Below are positions 26,009-34,841 of a stretch of 64,000 nucleotides of DNA, piece by piece. Under the pieces are notes generated by a model. That model had not been told where the DNA came from and did no database searches. It saw only the letters and a list, made by a program, of their open reading frames with translations. Position numbers and translations under genes: made by a program. Position 1 is the stretch's first letter; every line of letters starts with the position of its first letter. Source of the stretch: JAAYED01 sp040772225 (GTDB lineage: Bacteria; Chloroflexota; Anaerolineae; UBA1429); assembly GCA_040772225.1 (NCBI GenBank), contig JAXGYO010000002.1:1550001-1614000 (forward strand), written 5' to 3'.

Positions 26009-27265
26009 ATGCTCTTTGATCAGGCCACCATAGAAGTCAAGGCTGGCGACGGCGGCAACGGCGCCCTCAGCTTTCGCCGGGAAAAATACGTGCCCTTTGG
26101 CGGGCCTGACGGCGGCCATGGCGGACGCGGTGGCAACATCTACCTGCGCGTCAGCGATCATCTGAACACCCTGATGGCCTTTAACCGCAAACGCCACTTT
26201 ACAGCCGCAAATGGCGGGCACGGGGACGGTAGCCACATGAAGGGCGCCAATGGCGGCGATCTCTATATAGACCTGCCGCGAGGCACTGTCGTCACAGATG
26301 CAGAGACCGGACAGGTACTGGCCGATCTGTCGGAGAGCGGACAACAGGTTCTCGTCGCCCGCGGCGGTCGCGGCGGTAGAGGGAACGCCGCGTTCAAAAC
26401 ATCGACGCGGCACACACCGCGGTTCGCCGAAAAAGGTGCGCCCGGTCAGTCGCGCCGCCTGCACCTGGAGCTCAAGCTGATCGCCGATGTGGGCCTGTTG
26501 GGCAAGCCAAATGCGGGCAAGTCCACGCTGCTGGCCCGGGTAAGCGCGGCGCGGCCCAAGATCGCAGACTATCCGTTTACAACCCTCGATCCCTATCTCG
26601 GCGTGGTCGAGGTCGATCAGCGGACCTTTGTCATGGCCGATATCCCCGGGCTTATCGAGGGGGCACACGAGGGTGCCGGGCTGGGGCTGCAGTTCCTGCG
26701 TCATGTAGAGCGCACCCGGCTCCTCATTCATCTGCTAGACGGGGCCAGTCTGGACCCCGCGACAGACTATGCGGCCATCAATAGGGAGCTGACGCTCTAC
26801 AGCCAAAGGCTCGCGGAAAAGCCGCAGATCGTGGTCCTGAACAAGGCCGATCTTCCCGACGCGCAGGTGATGCTCGGTCTGTTACGCGAGACGCTAGGCA
26901 CCGATGATATCATGATGATCTCGGCAGTCACAGGTGAGGGCGTCCCGGAGCTATTGCGCAAGATCCGCGCCACACTCGATGCGCTGCCACCCGAAGAGGT
27001 CGATGAGGAGCTATTCGTCTTCCGGCCGCTCGACGAACGCGAGGATCGGAGCTTTACCGTCACGCAGATCGGGCCGGATACCTATCGCCTTGCCGGGCAG
27101 GAGATTGAACGTCTGGCGGCAATGACAGACTGGAACAACTACGAGGCGGTGGACCGATTTGATCGCATCCTGGCCGCCCGCGGAATCACCCGTTACATGG
27201 ACGATCTGGGCGTTGAGGCGGGCTGCACGGTGATGATCGGTGAGGTAGAACTGGAGTGGCAATAG
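26009..27265 (+). CDS. obgE: GTPase Obg/CgtA
   Basis: The 418-residue protein has the three Obg domains: the glycine-rich Obg fold (about 1-158, GDGGNGALSFRREKYVPFGG and GGRGGRGNAAF), the G domain with G1 GKPNAGKSTL (about 168-177), G3 DIPGLIEGAH and G4 NKAD, and the C-terminal OCT domain (about 340-418). Obg is an essential GTPase that binds the 50S ribosomal subunit and links ribosome maturation with stress and cell-cycle control. The OCT domain is present in Gram-positive and some other lineages, absent in proteobacteria. A stop at 27265 overlaps the start of nadD by 10 nt; obg-nadD adjacency is common. Confidence 0.96.
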   Translation: MLFDQATIEVKAGDGGNGALSFRREKYVPFGGPDGGHGGRGGNIYLRVSDHLNTLMAFNRKRHFTAANGGHGDGSHMKGANGGDLYIDLPRGTVVTDAETGQVLADLSESGQQVLVARGGRGGRGNAAFKTSTRHTPRFAEKGAPGQSRRLHLELKLIADVGLLGKPNAGKSTLLARVSAARPKIADYPFTTLDPYLGVVEVDQRTFVMADIPGLIEGAHEGAGLGLQFLRHVERTRLLIHLLDGASLDPATDYAAINRELTLYSQRLAEKPQIVVLNKADLPDAQVMLGLLRETLGTDDIMMISAVTGEGVPELLRKIRATLDALPPEEVDEELFVFRPLDEREDRSFTVTQIGPDTYRLAGQEIERLAAMTDWNNYEAVDRFDRILAARGITRYMDDLGVEAGCTVMIGEVELEWQ

Positions 27266-27909
27266 GCGATATGGGCCGCGACCCTTCCAAAGTGGGGGCT
27301 CTGCGAATTGGCGTCATGGGCGGGACCTTTGATCCTATCCACATTGGTCACCTGATCATTGCCGAGGAGGCCCGGTGCAGACTCCGCCTGGATCGCGTGG
27401 TGTTCGTTCCCGCGCATCTATCGCCGCTCAAACTGGACGATGGCACCCTGTTCGAGAATGAGCAGCGCTACGCCATGGTCTGCGCTGCCGTCCGCAGCAA
27501 TCCCGCGTTTATTGTCTCACGTGTGGATCTGGATCGCCCTGCGCCCTCTTACACCATCGACACGCTGCGCCTCCTCCGCAAGGAATTTGGGGAGCAACAC
27601 CAGTACCACTTTGTGATCGGGGCAGATTCTCTGGTGATGCTTGGCAAGTGGCGTCATCCTGAGCGTATCATCGGACTGGCCCGCCTGGCCGTGATCAGCC
27701 GGCCCGGTTTCCAGCCAGACGTCGAGACTCTGGAGCGGGCTATCCCTGGTATTGGAGCCGCTACGGACCTCCTGGACGGCCTGATGCTGGACATTTCCTC
27801 CAGCGATATTCGCCGTCGCATACAGAATGGCCTGTCTATTCGCTATCTTGTGCCCGATGACGTCCTGGCACTGATTACCGATGGCCCCCGCGCAGACCTG
27901 GCAGGGTAA
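27256..27909 (+). CDS. nadD: Nicotinate-nucleotide adenylyltransferase
   Basis: The 217-residue enzyme has the nucleotidyltransferase signature GVMGGTFDPIHIGHLIIAEE (HxGH-type, with the two His residues) and the C-terminal ISSSDIRRRI motif that binds the triphosphate. It makes deamido-NAD from nicotinate mononucleotide and ATP, a late step of NAD synthesis in the cytoplasm. The GTG at 27256 overlaps obg by 10 nt and has GGAG just upstream; the ATG at 27271 is a good alternative because NadD proteins usually have only a few residues before the first strand. NAD kinase lies at 38824, in a different operon. Confidence 0.93.
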   Translation: MAIGDMGRDPSKVGALRIGVMGGTFDPIHIGHLIIAEEARCRLRLDRVVFVPAHLSPLKLDDGTLFENEQRYAMVCAAVRSNPAFIVSRVDLDRPAPSYTIDTLRLLRKEFGEQHQYHFVIGADSLVMLGKWRHPERIIGLARLAVISRPGFQPDVETLERAIPGIGAATDLLDGLMLDISSSDIRRRIQNGLSIRYLVPDDVLALITDGPRADLAG

Positions 27910-28071
27910 CCGCAGAACCAGCGCCAGTCCGAGCGAGTACAGCCGCATTGCGACAGCGCCCTTCACTTGCCGGCGCTCCGCATATGGCCTATCCTTGCGC
28001 AGGTATCCTCCCCGGTGAGTGACACCTTTTGTACATACCATGAGCGCGCAAGCGCAAAAAGGAGTATCTCA

Positions 28072-29244
28072 ATGCCCCAGGCCTTTGCTCCCCTGAGCCC
28101 CTCCCCCCGACTCTTGCTCGGGCCCGGCCCAAGCCAGATCTCGCCACGCGTTCTGCGCGCCTGTGCCACACCTCTGCTGGGCTATCTTGATCCGGAATAC
28201 GTGCGCATGATGGACGACGTCCAGGTGCTGCTGCGAATGGTGATGGAGACAGAGAACGAGTGGACCATGTGCGTGCCCGGGACAGGCATGGCAGGCATGG
28301 AAGCCGCCCTCGTGAATATCCTCGAGCCGGGAGACAGCGTCCTGGTGTGCGTCGCCGGCGTCTTTGGCGAGCGCATGGTCAACGTTGCCGAGCGCATGGG
28401 CGCAGTCGTCACGCGCGTAGATGCCGAGTGGGGTACCGCGATCCAGCCCGAACAGGTCAAGGAGGCGCTGAATCAGGTCAGCCCCAAAGCGGTCTGCATC
28501 GTCCATGCAGAGACCTCCACGGGGGTGCTGCAACCGGTGAGTGAGATCGGAAAACTGGCCCATGCCGCAGGGGCGCTCTTTGTAGTCGATTGCGTCACCT
28601 CGCTGGGCGGCATGCCCGTGAGCGTTGATGCGATCGGTGCCGACGTGGCCTACAGCGGGACGCAAAAGTGTCTGGGTGCCCCACCGAGCCTGTCGCCGAT
28701 CACCTTTAGCTCAGGCGCGGTGGAGGCCTATCGCGCCCGCAAGACCGCGGTACAGAGCTTTTATCTGGATGCCGGGCAGATCTGGCGCTACTGGGGGCCA
28801 GACCGCGCTTACCATCAGACTGGCATGGTCAACATGACCTATGCCCTGCGCGAGGCCCTGGTAATGATTCAGGAAGAGGGCCTCGAGGCACGCTTTGCCC
28901 GTCACCGGCAGAACCAGCTGGCACTGATCGCGGGCGCCGAGGCGATGGGGCTCGAAATGGCTGTCAAGGACCCGACTGTCCGGCTGCCCTCGCTGACGAC
29001 AGTAATGATTCCAGATGGCATCTCCGATCAGGCAGTTCGTAACGGACTGCTGGACCTGTACGGGATCGAGATCGGCGGCGGTCTGGGCAAGTTCGCGGGC
29101 AAAGCCTGGCGAGTCGGCCTGATGGGGTACGCCTCGCAGCGCTCCAACGTCATGCTGCTGCTTTCGGCCCTGGGCGACCTGCTCAAGAATGAGCGCGTCG
29201 ATGAGGGGCTGGCGGCTGCGGCCGCAGTATACTCCCGGGCCTAG
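28072..29244 (+). CDS. Class V aminotransferase (alanine-glyoxylate/serine-pyruvate type)
   Basis: The start is the ATG at 28072, preceded by AAAAAGGAG; the frame opens earlier but only through leader DNA. The 390-residue enzyme begins RLLLGPGPSQISPRVLRA, the usual opening of the family, and has PGTGMAGMEAALVNILEPGD (about 68-87), VHAETSTGVLQP (about 145) and the PLP-binding Lys in SGTQKCLGAPPSL (about 200). The C-terminus has the usual GGGLGKFAGKAWRVGLMG. It moves an amino group between alanine or serine and glyoxylate or pyruvate in the cytoplasm; photorespiratory or serine-cycle roles are known in relatives. It leads a tight group with the DUF1638-like gene (6 nt) and transketolase. Confidence 0.88.
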   Translation: MPQAFAPLSPSPRLLLGPGPSQISPRVLRACATPLLGYLDPEYVRMMDDVQVLLRMVMETENEWTMCVPGTGMAGMEAALVNILEPGDSVLVCVAGVFGERMVNVAERMGAVVTRVDAEWGTAIQPEQVKEALNQVSPKAVCIVHAETSTGVLQPVSEIGKLAHAAGALFVVDCVTSLGGMPVSVDAIGADVAYSGTQKCLGAPPSLSPITFSSGAVEAYRARKTAVQSFYLDAGQIWRYWGPDRAYHQTGMVNMTYALREALVMIQEEGLEARFARHRQNQLALIAGAEAMGLEMAVKDPTVRLPSLTTVMIPDGISDQAVRNGLLDLYGIEIGGGLGKFAGKAWRVGLMGYASQRSNVMLLLSALGDLLKNERVDEGLAAAAAVYSRA

Positions 29245-29250
29245 GCATCC

Positions 29251-30024
29251 ATGACATCTGGCCCTGCGTCAAGGATGCAGCTCAAGCTGATCGCCTGCGA
29301 GGTGCTGGCACGCCAGGCGTATTACGTGGCTGCGCTGACACCGCACGTGGTCGATATTGAGTTGATCGACAAGGGGTTGCACGATGAGCCCGAAAAGCTC
29401 CGCGCGTACCTGCAGGGCCGCATCGATGCCATGCCAGCAGGCCGCTATGACGCCATCCTGCTCGGCTATGGGCTCTGCAGCAACGCCACCGCTGGGCTGA
29501 TCGCGCGCGACACCCAGATCGTGCTGCCCAGAGCGCACGACTGCATCACGCTCTTTCTAGGTTCAGCAGAGCGCTACGCTGAAGAGTTTCGGGCCACGCC
29601 CGGCACGTACTGGTATGTCGCTGACTATATCGAGCGCGGAAACGGCAGCTCAGGCAAGATGGTTGCGCTGGGCTCCTCAATGGATGATCGACAGACACAC
29701 AGCATCTATGAAGAGTATGTCGCTAAATACGGCCGTGACAACGCCGATTACTTGATGGAGGTGATGGGCGCCTGGCAAAAGCACTATAGCCGGGCGGCGT
29801 ATATCGAGAACGCCGAGATGCCCATGCCAGACTACAGGGAGGACGTTCGCGAGATCGCAGGGCGCCGGTCCTGGAGGTTCGAACAGCTGGAGGGCCGGCT
29901 CCTGCTCGTGAGAGACCTCATCGAGGGCCACTGGGAGGACGACAATTTCCTCGTTGTGCCCCCCGGTATGGTGGTGCTGCCGACCAATGACGCCCGCATC
30001 GTATGTGCAGGGCCTGCACAGTAA
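29251..30024 (+). CDS. DUF1638-like protein
   Basis: The 257-residue protein resembles the DUF1638 family: LKLIACEVLARQAYYV at the start, DAILLGYGLCSNATAGL (about 69-85) and VLPRAHDCITLFLGS (about 91-105), with conserved Cys and His that look like metal or cofactor ligands. Such proteins are often found beside corrinoid-dependent methyltransferases, but none is seen here; the family has no firmly established function. The start at 29251 is 6 nt after the aminotransferase stop; an ATG at 29275, giving MQLKLIACEV, matches the family start better. It lies inside an aminotransferase-transketolase group. Confidence is good for the family, low for role. Confidence 0.75.
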   Translation: MTSGPASRMQLKLIACEVLARQAYYVAALTPHVVDIELIDKGLHDEPEKLRAYLQGRIDAMPAGRYDAILLGYGLCSNATAGLIARDTQIVLPRAHDCITLFLGSAERYAEEFRATPGTYWYVADYIERGNGSSGKMVALGSSMDDRQTHSIYEEYVAKYGRDNADYLMEVMGAWQKHYSRAAYIENAEMPMPDYREDVREIAGRRSWRFEQLEGRLLLVRDLIEGHWEDDNFLVVPPGMVVLPTNDARIVCAGPAQ

Positions 30025-30112
30025 CGCAAGAGTCACACCCTATCGTGTATCTCGAACCGAAATGAGCAACGAGGCTGGATTTCGATTCGTTCAGTCCACA
30101 GGAGCAAGTAAG

Positions 30113-32119
30113 ATGTCCACCAAGATAGACCCCGCGCTGCGTGAACTGGCAGCCAAGACGATCCGCATGCTCGCCGCCGATGGCGTCGAACAGGCCAACT
30201 CTGGCCATCCGGGTATGCCCATGGGGGCGGCAGATTATGCCCTCACGCTCTGGCTGCAGTATCTGCAGTTCAATCCGGCGGACCCAGCGTGGCCCAACCG
30301 CGACCGCTTTATTCTCTCGGCGGGCCATGGCTCGATGCTGCTGTACAGCCTGCTCCATCTCTTTGGATTCGACCTCCCGATGGAGGAGTTGCAGGCTTTC
30401 CGGCAGTTTGGCAGCAAGACCCCCGGGCATCCCGAATATGGACTCACGCCGGGAGTAGAGACGAGCACCGGTCCGCTGGGCCAGGGCTTTGCCAATGGCG
30501 TGGGCATGGCCATAGCCGCCAAGATGACGGAGGCACGGTTCAATACTGCCGAGCACCCGATCTTTGGCCATTACATCTATGGCATCGTCAGCGATGGCGA
30601 CCTCATGGAAGGCATTGCCTCGGAGGCAGCGTCGCTCGCAGGCCATCTGGGACTGGGCAATCTGATCTATATCTACGACGACAACGAGATCAGCATCGAA
30701 GGATCCACAGAGCTGGCCTTTACTGAAGATCCAGCCCGGCGCTTTGAAGCCTATGGCTGGCACGTGCTCACCATCGATGGTCACGACGGAAACGCCGCAG
30801 CGGCGGCGCTGGAGCAGGCCCGAGCGGAGACGGAGCGTCCGACGCTGATCGTGGCCAAGACGCATATCGGATACGGCAGCCCCGGCAAGCAGGATGACGC
30901 CGAAGTCCATGGCGCACCGTTGGGCGCAGAGGAGCTGGCCGCAACCAAGCAGAACATCGGCTGGCCGGAGACACCGCGTTTCCACGTGCCCGATGAGGTG
31001 TCCGCGCTGTTCGCTGCACGCGTCAAGGAGCTACAAGCGGGCTATGACGCCTGGCAGTCACGCTACGCCGCATGGCGCGCGGCCAATCCCGAACTGGCAC
31101 GGGAGTACGACCGTTTCATATCCCGCGAGCTCCCTGACGATCTCGAGGAGCAGCTCCTGGCTGCGCTGCCGGCCAAGTCCAATGCCACGCGCCGGCTGAG
31201 CGGGGATGTGATCCAGAAGCTGGCCGAGGTGGCCCCGATGCTCGTCGGAGGATCCGCCGATCTGGCGCCGTCAACCTCCACCCTGATCAAAGGTGCCGGG
31301 GCCATCGCCAGGAACAGCTTTGGCGGCAAGAACTTTCATTTTGGTGTCCGCGAGCACGGCATGGGCGGTATCCTGAACGGCCTGGCGCTGTATGGCGGGT
31401 TCATCCCCTTTGGCGCAACCTTCCTGGTTTTTGCGGACTATATGCGGCCCACAGTGCGCATGGCGAACATCATGGGCATCCAGGTCATCTATGTCTATAC
31501 CCACGACAGTATCTTTGTCGGCGAAGATGGCCCGACTCACGAGCCCGTAGAGCAAGTCGCGTCACTGCGCCTCATCCCGGGTATGACGGTCATTCGTCCG
31601 GCGGATGGCCCCGAGGTGGCAGCCGCCTGGGCCTGGGCGCTGCGGCATCAGGACGGGCCTACGGCGTTGATCCTTACACGCCAGAGCGTGCCGGCCATCG
31701 AGCGGCAACAGGCATTCTCGTGCGAAGCCTTTGGCCAGGGGGCATACGCCATCAGCTCCACACCCGGACGTGAACCGGAACTGGTGCTGATCGGCACGGG
31801 CTCTGAGCTGCAGTTGGCGGTAGCCGCCGGTAAGGCTCTCGAGGAACGGGGCTATGCGGTGCGCGTCGTATCCATGCCCTCGCAGGAGTTGTTCCTCAAG
31901 CAGGACGAGACCTTCCAGGAGACCCTCATCCCTAAGGGTGCACGCAAAGTCGTCATTGAGGCGGGAGTACGTTTTGGGTGGGACCGTATCGCAGGGAACG
32001 ATGCCCTCTTTATCACCCAGGACGAATACGGCTACTCAGCGCCGGCGGCTGTCCTGGCGGAGAAGCTGGGATGGACCGGTCCTCAAGTCACCGAGCGCAT
32101 TCTGAACTGGCTAGCCTAG
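30113..32119 (+). CDS. tkt: Transketolase
   Basis: The start is the ATG at 30113 (MSTKIDPALRELAAKTIRML) after GGAG at 30101; upstream codons overlap the DUF1638-like gene. The 668 residues have the thiamine-diphosphate domain with ANSGHPGMPMGAAD (about 25-38) and the metal motif IVSDGDLMEGIASEA (about 158-172) ending in DDNEISIEG, then the pyrimidine domain with the catalytic Glu in FGVREHGMGGILNG and the C-terminal domain. Length is typical (about 660). It transfers two-carbon units between ketose and aldose phosphates in the pentose phosphate route. A strong terminator follows at 32137-32168. An upstream class V aminotransferase may share the operon. Confidence 0.95.
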   Translation: MSTKIDPALRELAAKTIRMLAADGVEQANSGHPGMPMGAADYALTLWLQYLQFNPADPAWPNRDRFILSAGHGSMLLYSLLHLFGFDLPMEELQAFRQFGSKTPGHPEYGLTPGVETSTGPLGQGFANGVGMAIAAKMTEARFNTAEHPIFGHYIYGIVSDGDLMEGIASEAASLAGHLGLGNLIYIYDDNEISIEGSTELAFTEDPARRFEAYGWHVLTIDGHDGNAAAAALEQARAETERPTLIVAKTHIGYGSPGKQDDAEVHGAPLGAEELAATKQNIGWPETPRFHVPDEVSALFAARVKELQAGYDAWQSRYAAWRAANPELAREYDRFISRELPDDLEEQLLAALPAKSNATRRLSGDVIQKLAEVAPMLVGGSADLAPSTSTLIKGAGAIARNSFGGKNFHFGVREHGMGGILNGLALYGGFIPFGATFLVFADYMRPTVRMANIMGIQVIYVYTHDSIFVGEDGPTHEPVEQVASLRLIPGMTVIRPADGPEVAAAWAWALRHQDGPTALILTRQSVPAIERQQAFSCEAFGQGAYAISSTPGREPELVLIGTGSELQLAVAAGKALEERGYAVRVVSMPSQELFLKQDETFQETLIPKGARKVVIEAGVRFGWDRIAGNDALFITQDEYGYSAPAAVLAEKLGWTGPQVTERILNWLA

Positions 32120-32136
32120 CCCGATCCGTAAAGCCA

Positions 32137-32168
32137 CAGGGCCAGCGAAGGTGTCTTCGCTGGCCCTG
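32137..32168. terminator. Bidirectional terminator between tkt and the MFS gene
   Basis: A perfect 14-bp stem (32137-32150 with 32155-32168) around a GTGT loop; core GGGCCAGCGAAG/CTTCGCTGGCCC. No long T-run follows. Confidence 0.75.
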
Positions 32169-32192
32169 CCTGCCCTCTCGAACGGGCTCGCA

Positions 32193-33563
32193 TCAGGCTG
32201 CCTCTTCTGCAGGACGCTCCTCCCGACCCACGCCGAGCTTCCAAAACGCCAGGCCTCCGATGGCACGTACCAGAGCACCAATCCCCAGAGCGATCCGGAT
32301 CCCCAACACGTCGGCCAGCAACGTCCCGACCAACGGAGAAATAAAGGCCGCCAGATTGGCCAGAAAAGAGTTCGTAGCCAGAAATGTCGGCCGGTCCTCC
32401 TCCGTACTCACCTGATACAGCGTGTTGCTCAGATAGACATCCATGCCGGGCGCAAACAGGCCGCTCACCACAGCCGAAATCAGCAGTTGCTCCGGTGTTC
32501 TGGCCAGGGCCATCGTCAGAGGATAGAGCATCGTGCCGACACACGAGATCCAGAGTTTGTCGCGAATGCCCGGCCTGGTGAGGATGCGGCTCAACAGCAT
32601 GTAGAGCCCGACGCCCACCAGCCGCTCTACGGTAAAGAGCACGCCGATCCAGGCATCGGAGGCCCCCAGGGTCCGGACGCGGTAGATGGCAAAGAGCGCC
32701 ATGGGTAAATGCAAGCCCATCCGGTAGACAAAAGATGCTGTCGCATAGCGCTTGAACAGGGGTGTATCGTTGACAAGCGCCACCATATCCTTCAGACCAG
32801 CCTGAGCACGTGCCGCCCGGGGCTGGCGCGCGCTCTCTGGCAACCGTATCCGGGACAGGGCCAGCGCACTGCCAATACCTGCCGCGAGTGCACTGAGAAA
32901 AAGAACCTGATAGTTGAGCGGGAAGCGCACCCTGTCCAGCCACTGGCCTGCGAGCAGGCCGACGACCGCGGCAGTGATGCCGTGCACCGCCATACGCGTG
33001 CTGAGCATCGCTGGGCGCCGCCGGGGCGAAGTCGCCCATCCAACGATGGTTGAGTGGGCCACGTCGAGCACCGCACTGGGAACAGCGATGAGACTCTCTG
33101 CCGCCACCATGACGAATGGAGCAAGCCCGGCGGGGAGGTAAACCAGAAAGCCAAACGTGCCGATCACGATGCGGTAGATCAGGCGCGCGACGTTCGAGAC
33201 CTTGACCAGATCACGCTGGCGCCGCACGAATGCTCCCGCGGGGAGCACTGTCAGGATGATCATCAGCGCGGGCAAGGAGGACAGCAACCCCACCAGATAG
33301 TTGGGGGCTCCGAGACGGACGAGAAATACAGAGGTGAACGAAAACGCGCCGGCGCCGGCGATCGCCTGAAAGAACATCTCCGTGTAAATCACACGCTCGT
33401 TATGCTGCTCATCCGTAACAGGCGGCCGCGTGTCAGGATGGATGTTCCTGACAAGCCGCTTGAGCGGCAGCAGGAGATCGCGCCGGTGGCGCACAGGCGG
33501 AGCCTGAATCACAGGCGCTTCGCCAGACTGGACCTCTCTATCCTCGGAATCGATCTCCTGCAA
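32193..33563 (-). CDS. Major facilitator superfamily transporter
   Basis: The protein has an N-terminal cytoplasmic part of about 50 residues and then about twelve hydrophobic segments. Helix 1 begins near YTEMFFQAIAGAGAFSFTSV, with a charged loop after it (FVRRQRDLVKVSNVARL) that resembles the MFS loop between helices 2 and 3. The second half starts near ATASFVYRMGLHLPMALFAI. The start is uncertain: a TTG at 33563 follows GGGAGG next to the preceding gene stop, giving 456 residues, and the frame is open to 33644. Relatives are drug, sugar or unknown exporters, so no substrate is given. It follows the dehydrogenase by 10 nt, suggesting a dicarboxylate or hydroxy-acid link, which is only inference. 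Confidence 0.8.
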   Translation of the reverse strand: MQEIDSEDREVQSGEAPVIQAPPVRHRRDLLLPLKRLVRNIHPDTRPPVTDEQHNERVIYTEMFFQAIAGAGAFSFTSVFLVRLGAPNYLVGLLSSLPALMIILTVLPAGAFVRRQRDLVKVSNVARLIYRIVIGTFGFLVYLPAGLAPFVMVAAESLIAVPSAVLDVAHSTIVGWATSPRRRPAMLSTRMAVHGITAAVVGLLAGQWLDRVRFPLNYQVLFLSALAAGIGSALALSRIRLPESARQPRAARAQAGLKDMVALVNDTPLFKRYATASFVYRMGLHLPMALFAIYRVRTLGASDAWIGVLFTVERLVGVGLYMLLSRILTRPGIRDKLWISCVGTMLYPLTMALARTPEQLLISAVVSGLFAPGMDVYLSNTLYQVSTEEDRPTFLATNSFLANLAAFISPLVGTLLADVLGIRIALGIGALVRAIGGLAFWKLGVGREERPAEEAA

Positions 33564-33573
33564 GACCCCTCCC

Positions 33574-34650
33574 TCAGCGGGCCAGTGCCCGTAGCTGTGC
33601 CCGGATGGCCTCACCCACCTCGGCCGTCGTCGCGGAGCCGCCAAGGTCCGGGGTCAGAAACTGGCCCGCTGCCGTCACAGCGTTGATCGCGCGCATGAGC
33701 AGATCGGCGCAATCCTCGTGACCCAGATGATCGAGCATCATTGACGCTGCCCAGATCGCGGCGATCGGGTTCGCTATCCCTTTGCCCGCAATGTCGGGAG
33801 CAGAGCCATGCACCGGCTCAAACAGCGAGGGATAACGTCGCTCGGGGTTGATGTTGCCGCTGGGGGGGATACCCAGACTTCCCTGAAGTGCGCCGCCCAG
33901 GTCCGTGAGAATATCTCCGAACAGGTTTGAGCCCACTACAACATCGAGGCTCTCGGGCGCAGTGATCATGCGGGCTGCCAGCGCATCCACATGGTACTGG
34001 CGGCAGGTCACCTGCGGGTACTCTTGCTGCAAGCTCTTGAATACCTCATCCCAAAAGACCATCGAGTACTGCAGCGCGTTAGACTTGGTCACGCTCACCA
34101 ATTCCCGTCGCGGTCGGCGGCTAGCCAGCTCAAAACCGTAACGCAACACCCGCTCCACACCGGAGCGGGTGAACACGCCCGTTTGCACCGCGACCTCGCT
34201 CTCCATGCCCCGGTGAATCCGTCCGCCCACGCCGGCATACTCGCCCTCGGTATTCTCCCGGATGCAGACAAAGTCGATATCCTCGGGGCCCTTGTCGCGC
34301 AGCGGCCCAGGAATGCCGTCGAGGAGTTTCACAGGTCGCAGATTAATATACTGGTCAAAGTACTGACGCAAAGGAAGCAGGAGTCCCCATAGCGAGATAT
34401 GGTCCGGCACGGGCGGAAAACCCACAGCACCAAAGAGGATGCTGTCATAGTCGCCCAACGTCTGGAGTCCGTCAGCGGGCATCATCTCGCCGTTCTGCAG
34501 GTAATAGGAGCACCCCCAGGGGAATCGGTCATAGCTCAGCGCCAGCCCACCGTGCACCTCACTGAGCACATCCAGCGTCGCCTGGGCCTGGTCGATGGTA
34601 TCAACGCCTATGCCGTCCCCTGGAATCACTGCGATCCGGTACTTGTCCAT
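33574..34650 (-). CDS. Tartrate/D-malate dehydrogenase-type decarboxylating dehydrogenase (isocitrate/isopropylmalate family)
   Basis: The start is the ATG at 34650 after AAGGAG, giving MDKYRIAVIPGDGIGVD; upstream frame extends only through promoter. The 358 residues have the beta-decarboxylating dehydrogenase blocks: VCIRENTEGEYAGVGG (about 125-140, substrate and NAD contact), SVTKSNALQYSMVFWDEVF (with the catalytic Lys), VGSNLFGDILTDLGGALQGS (metal-binding Asp residues) and EPVHGSAPDIAGKGIANP (cofactor loop). An IRENTEGEY motif and insertion with GGRIHRG are typical of the tartrate/D-malate branch rather than isopropylmalate dehydrogenase. It oxidises and decarboxylates a 2-hydroxy acid using NAD and a divalent metal. 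It has its own promoter at 34703-34731 and is followed by an MFS gene. Confidence 0.88.
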   Translation of the reverse strand: MDKYRIAVIPGDGIGVDTIDQAQATLDVLSEVHGGLALSYDRFPWGCSYYLQNGEMMPADGLQTLGDYDSILFGAVGFPPVPDHISLWGLLLPLRQYFDQYINLRPVKLLDGIPGPLRDKGPEDIDFVCIRENTEGEYAGVGGRIHRGMESEVAVQTGVFTRSGVERVLRYGFELASRRPRRELVSVTKSNALQYSMVFWDEVFKSLQQEYPQVTCRQYHVDALAARMITAPESLDVVVGSNLFGDILTDLGGALQGSLGIPPSGNINPERRYPSLFEPVHGSAPDIAGKGIANPIAAIWAASMMLDHLGHEDCADLLMRAINAVTAAGQFLTPDLGGSATTAEVGEAIRAQLRALAR

Positions 34651-34702
34651 ACATGTCTCCTTTATGGCGAGTAGGCCAGATTGTCCAGCACTGCTGCCGG
34701 TG

Positions 34703-34731
34703 ATTCTAGGCCGTTCACAGGATGCTGCCAA
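34703..34731 (-). promoter_or_regulatory. Promoter of the dehydrogenase-MFS operon
   Basis: On the minus strand TTGGCA (34731-34726), 17-bp spacer, TAGAAT (34708-34703), each five of six. The same two hexamers with the same spacer occur before rfbB (62541-62513). Confidence 0.6.
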
Positions 34732-34764
34732 GGTATCGCCGTGCCGGTGAGTATGCAATGCTAC

Positions 34765-34793
34765 TTGATCGCCATCAATGCGTAGACTATGAT
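34765..34793 (+). promoter_or_regulatory. Promoter for the polytopic membrane protein gene
   Basis: TTGATC (34765-34770), 17-bp spacer and TATGAT (34788-34793); an overlapping GATAAT at 34791-34796 is another -10. It explains the leader before the ATG at 34842. Confidence 0.55.
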
Positions 34794-34841
34794 AATGATG
34801 CATCGCATGTCGTGACGGTGTCATGCGAAAGGGGTATAGCT

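Noticed and set aside
32709..33686. Plus-strand frames over the MFS gene
   Set aside because: Antisense to a twelve-helix transporter; the translations are polar and motif-free.
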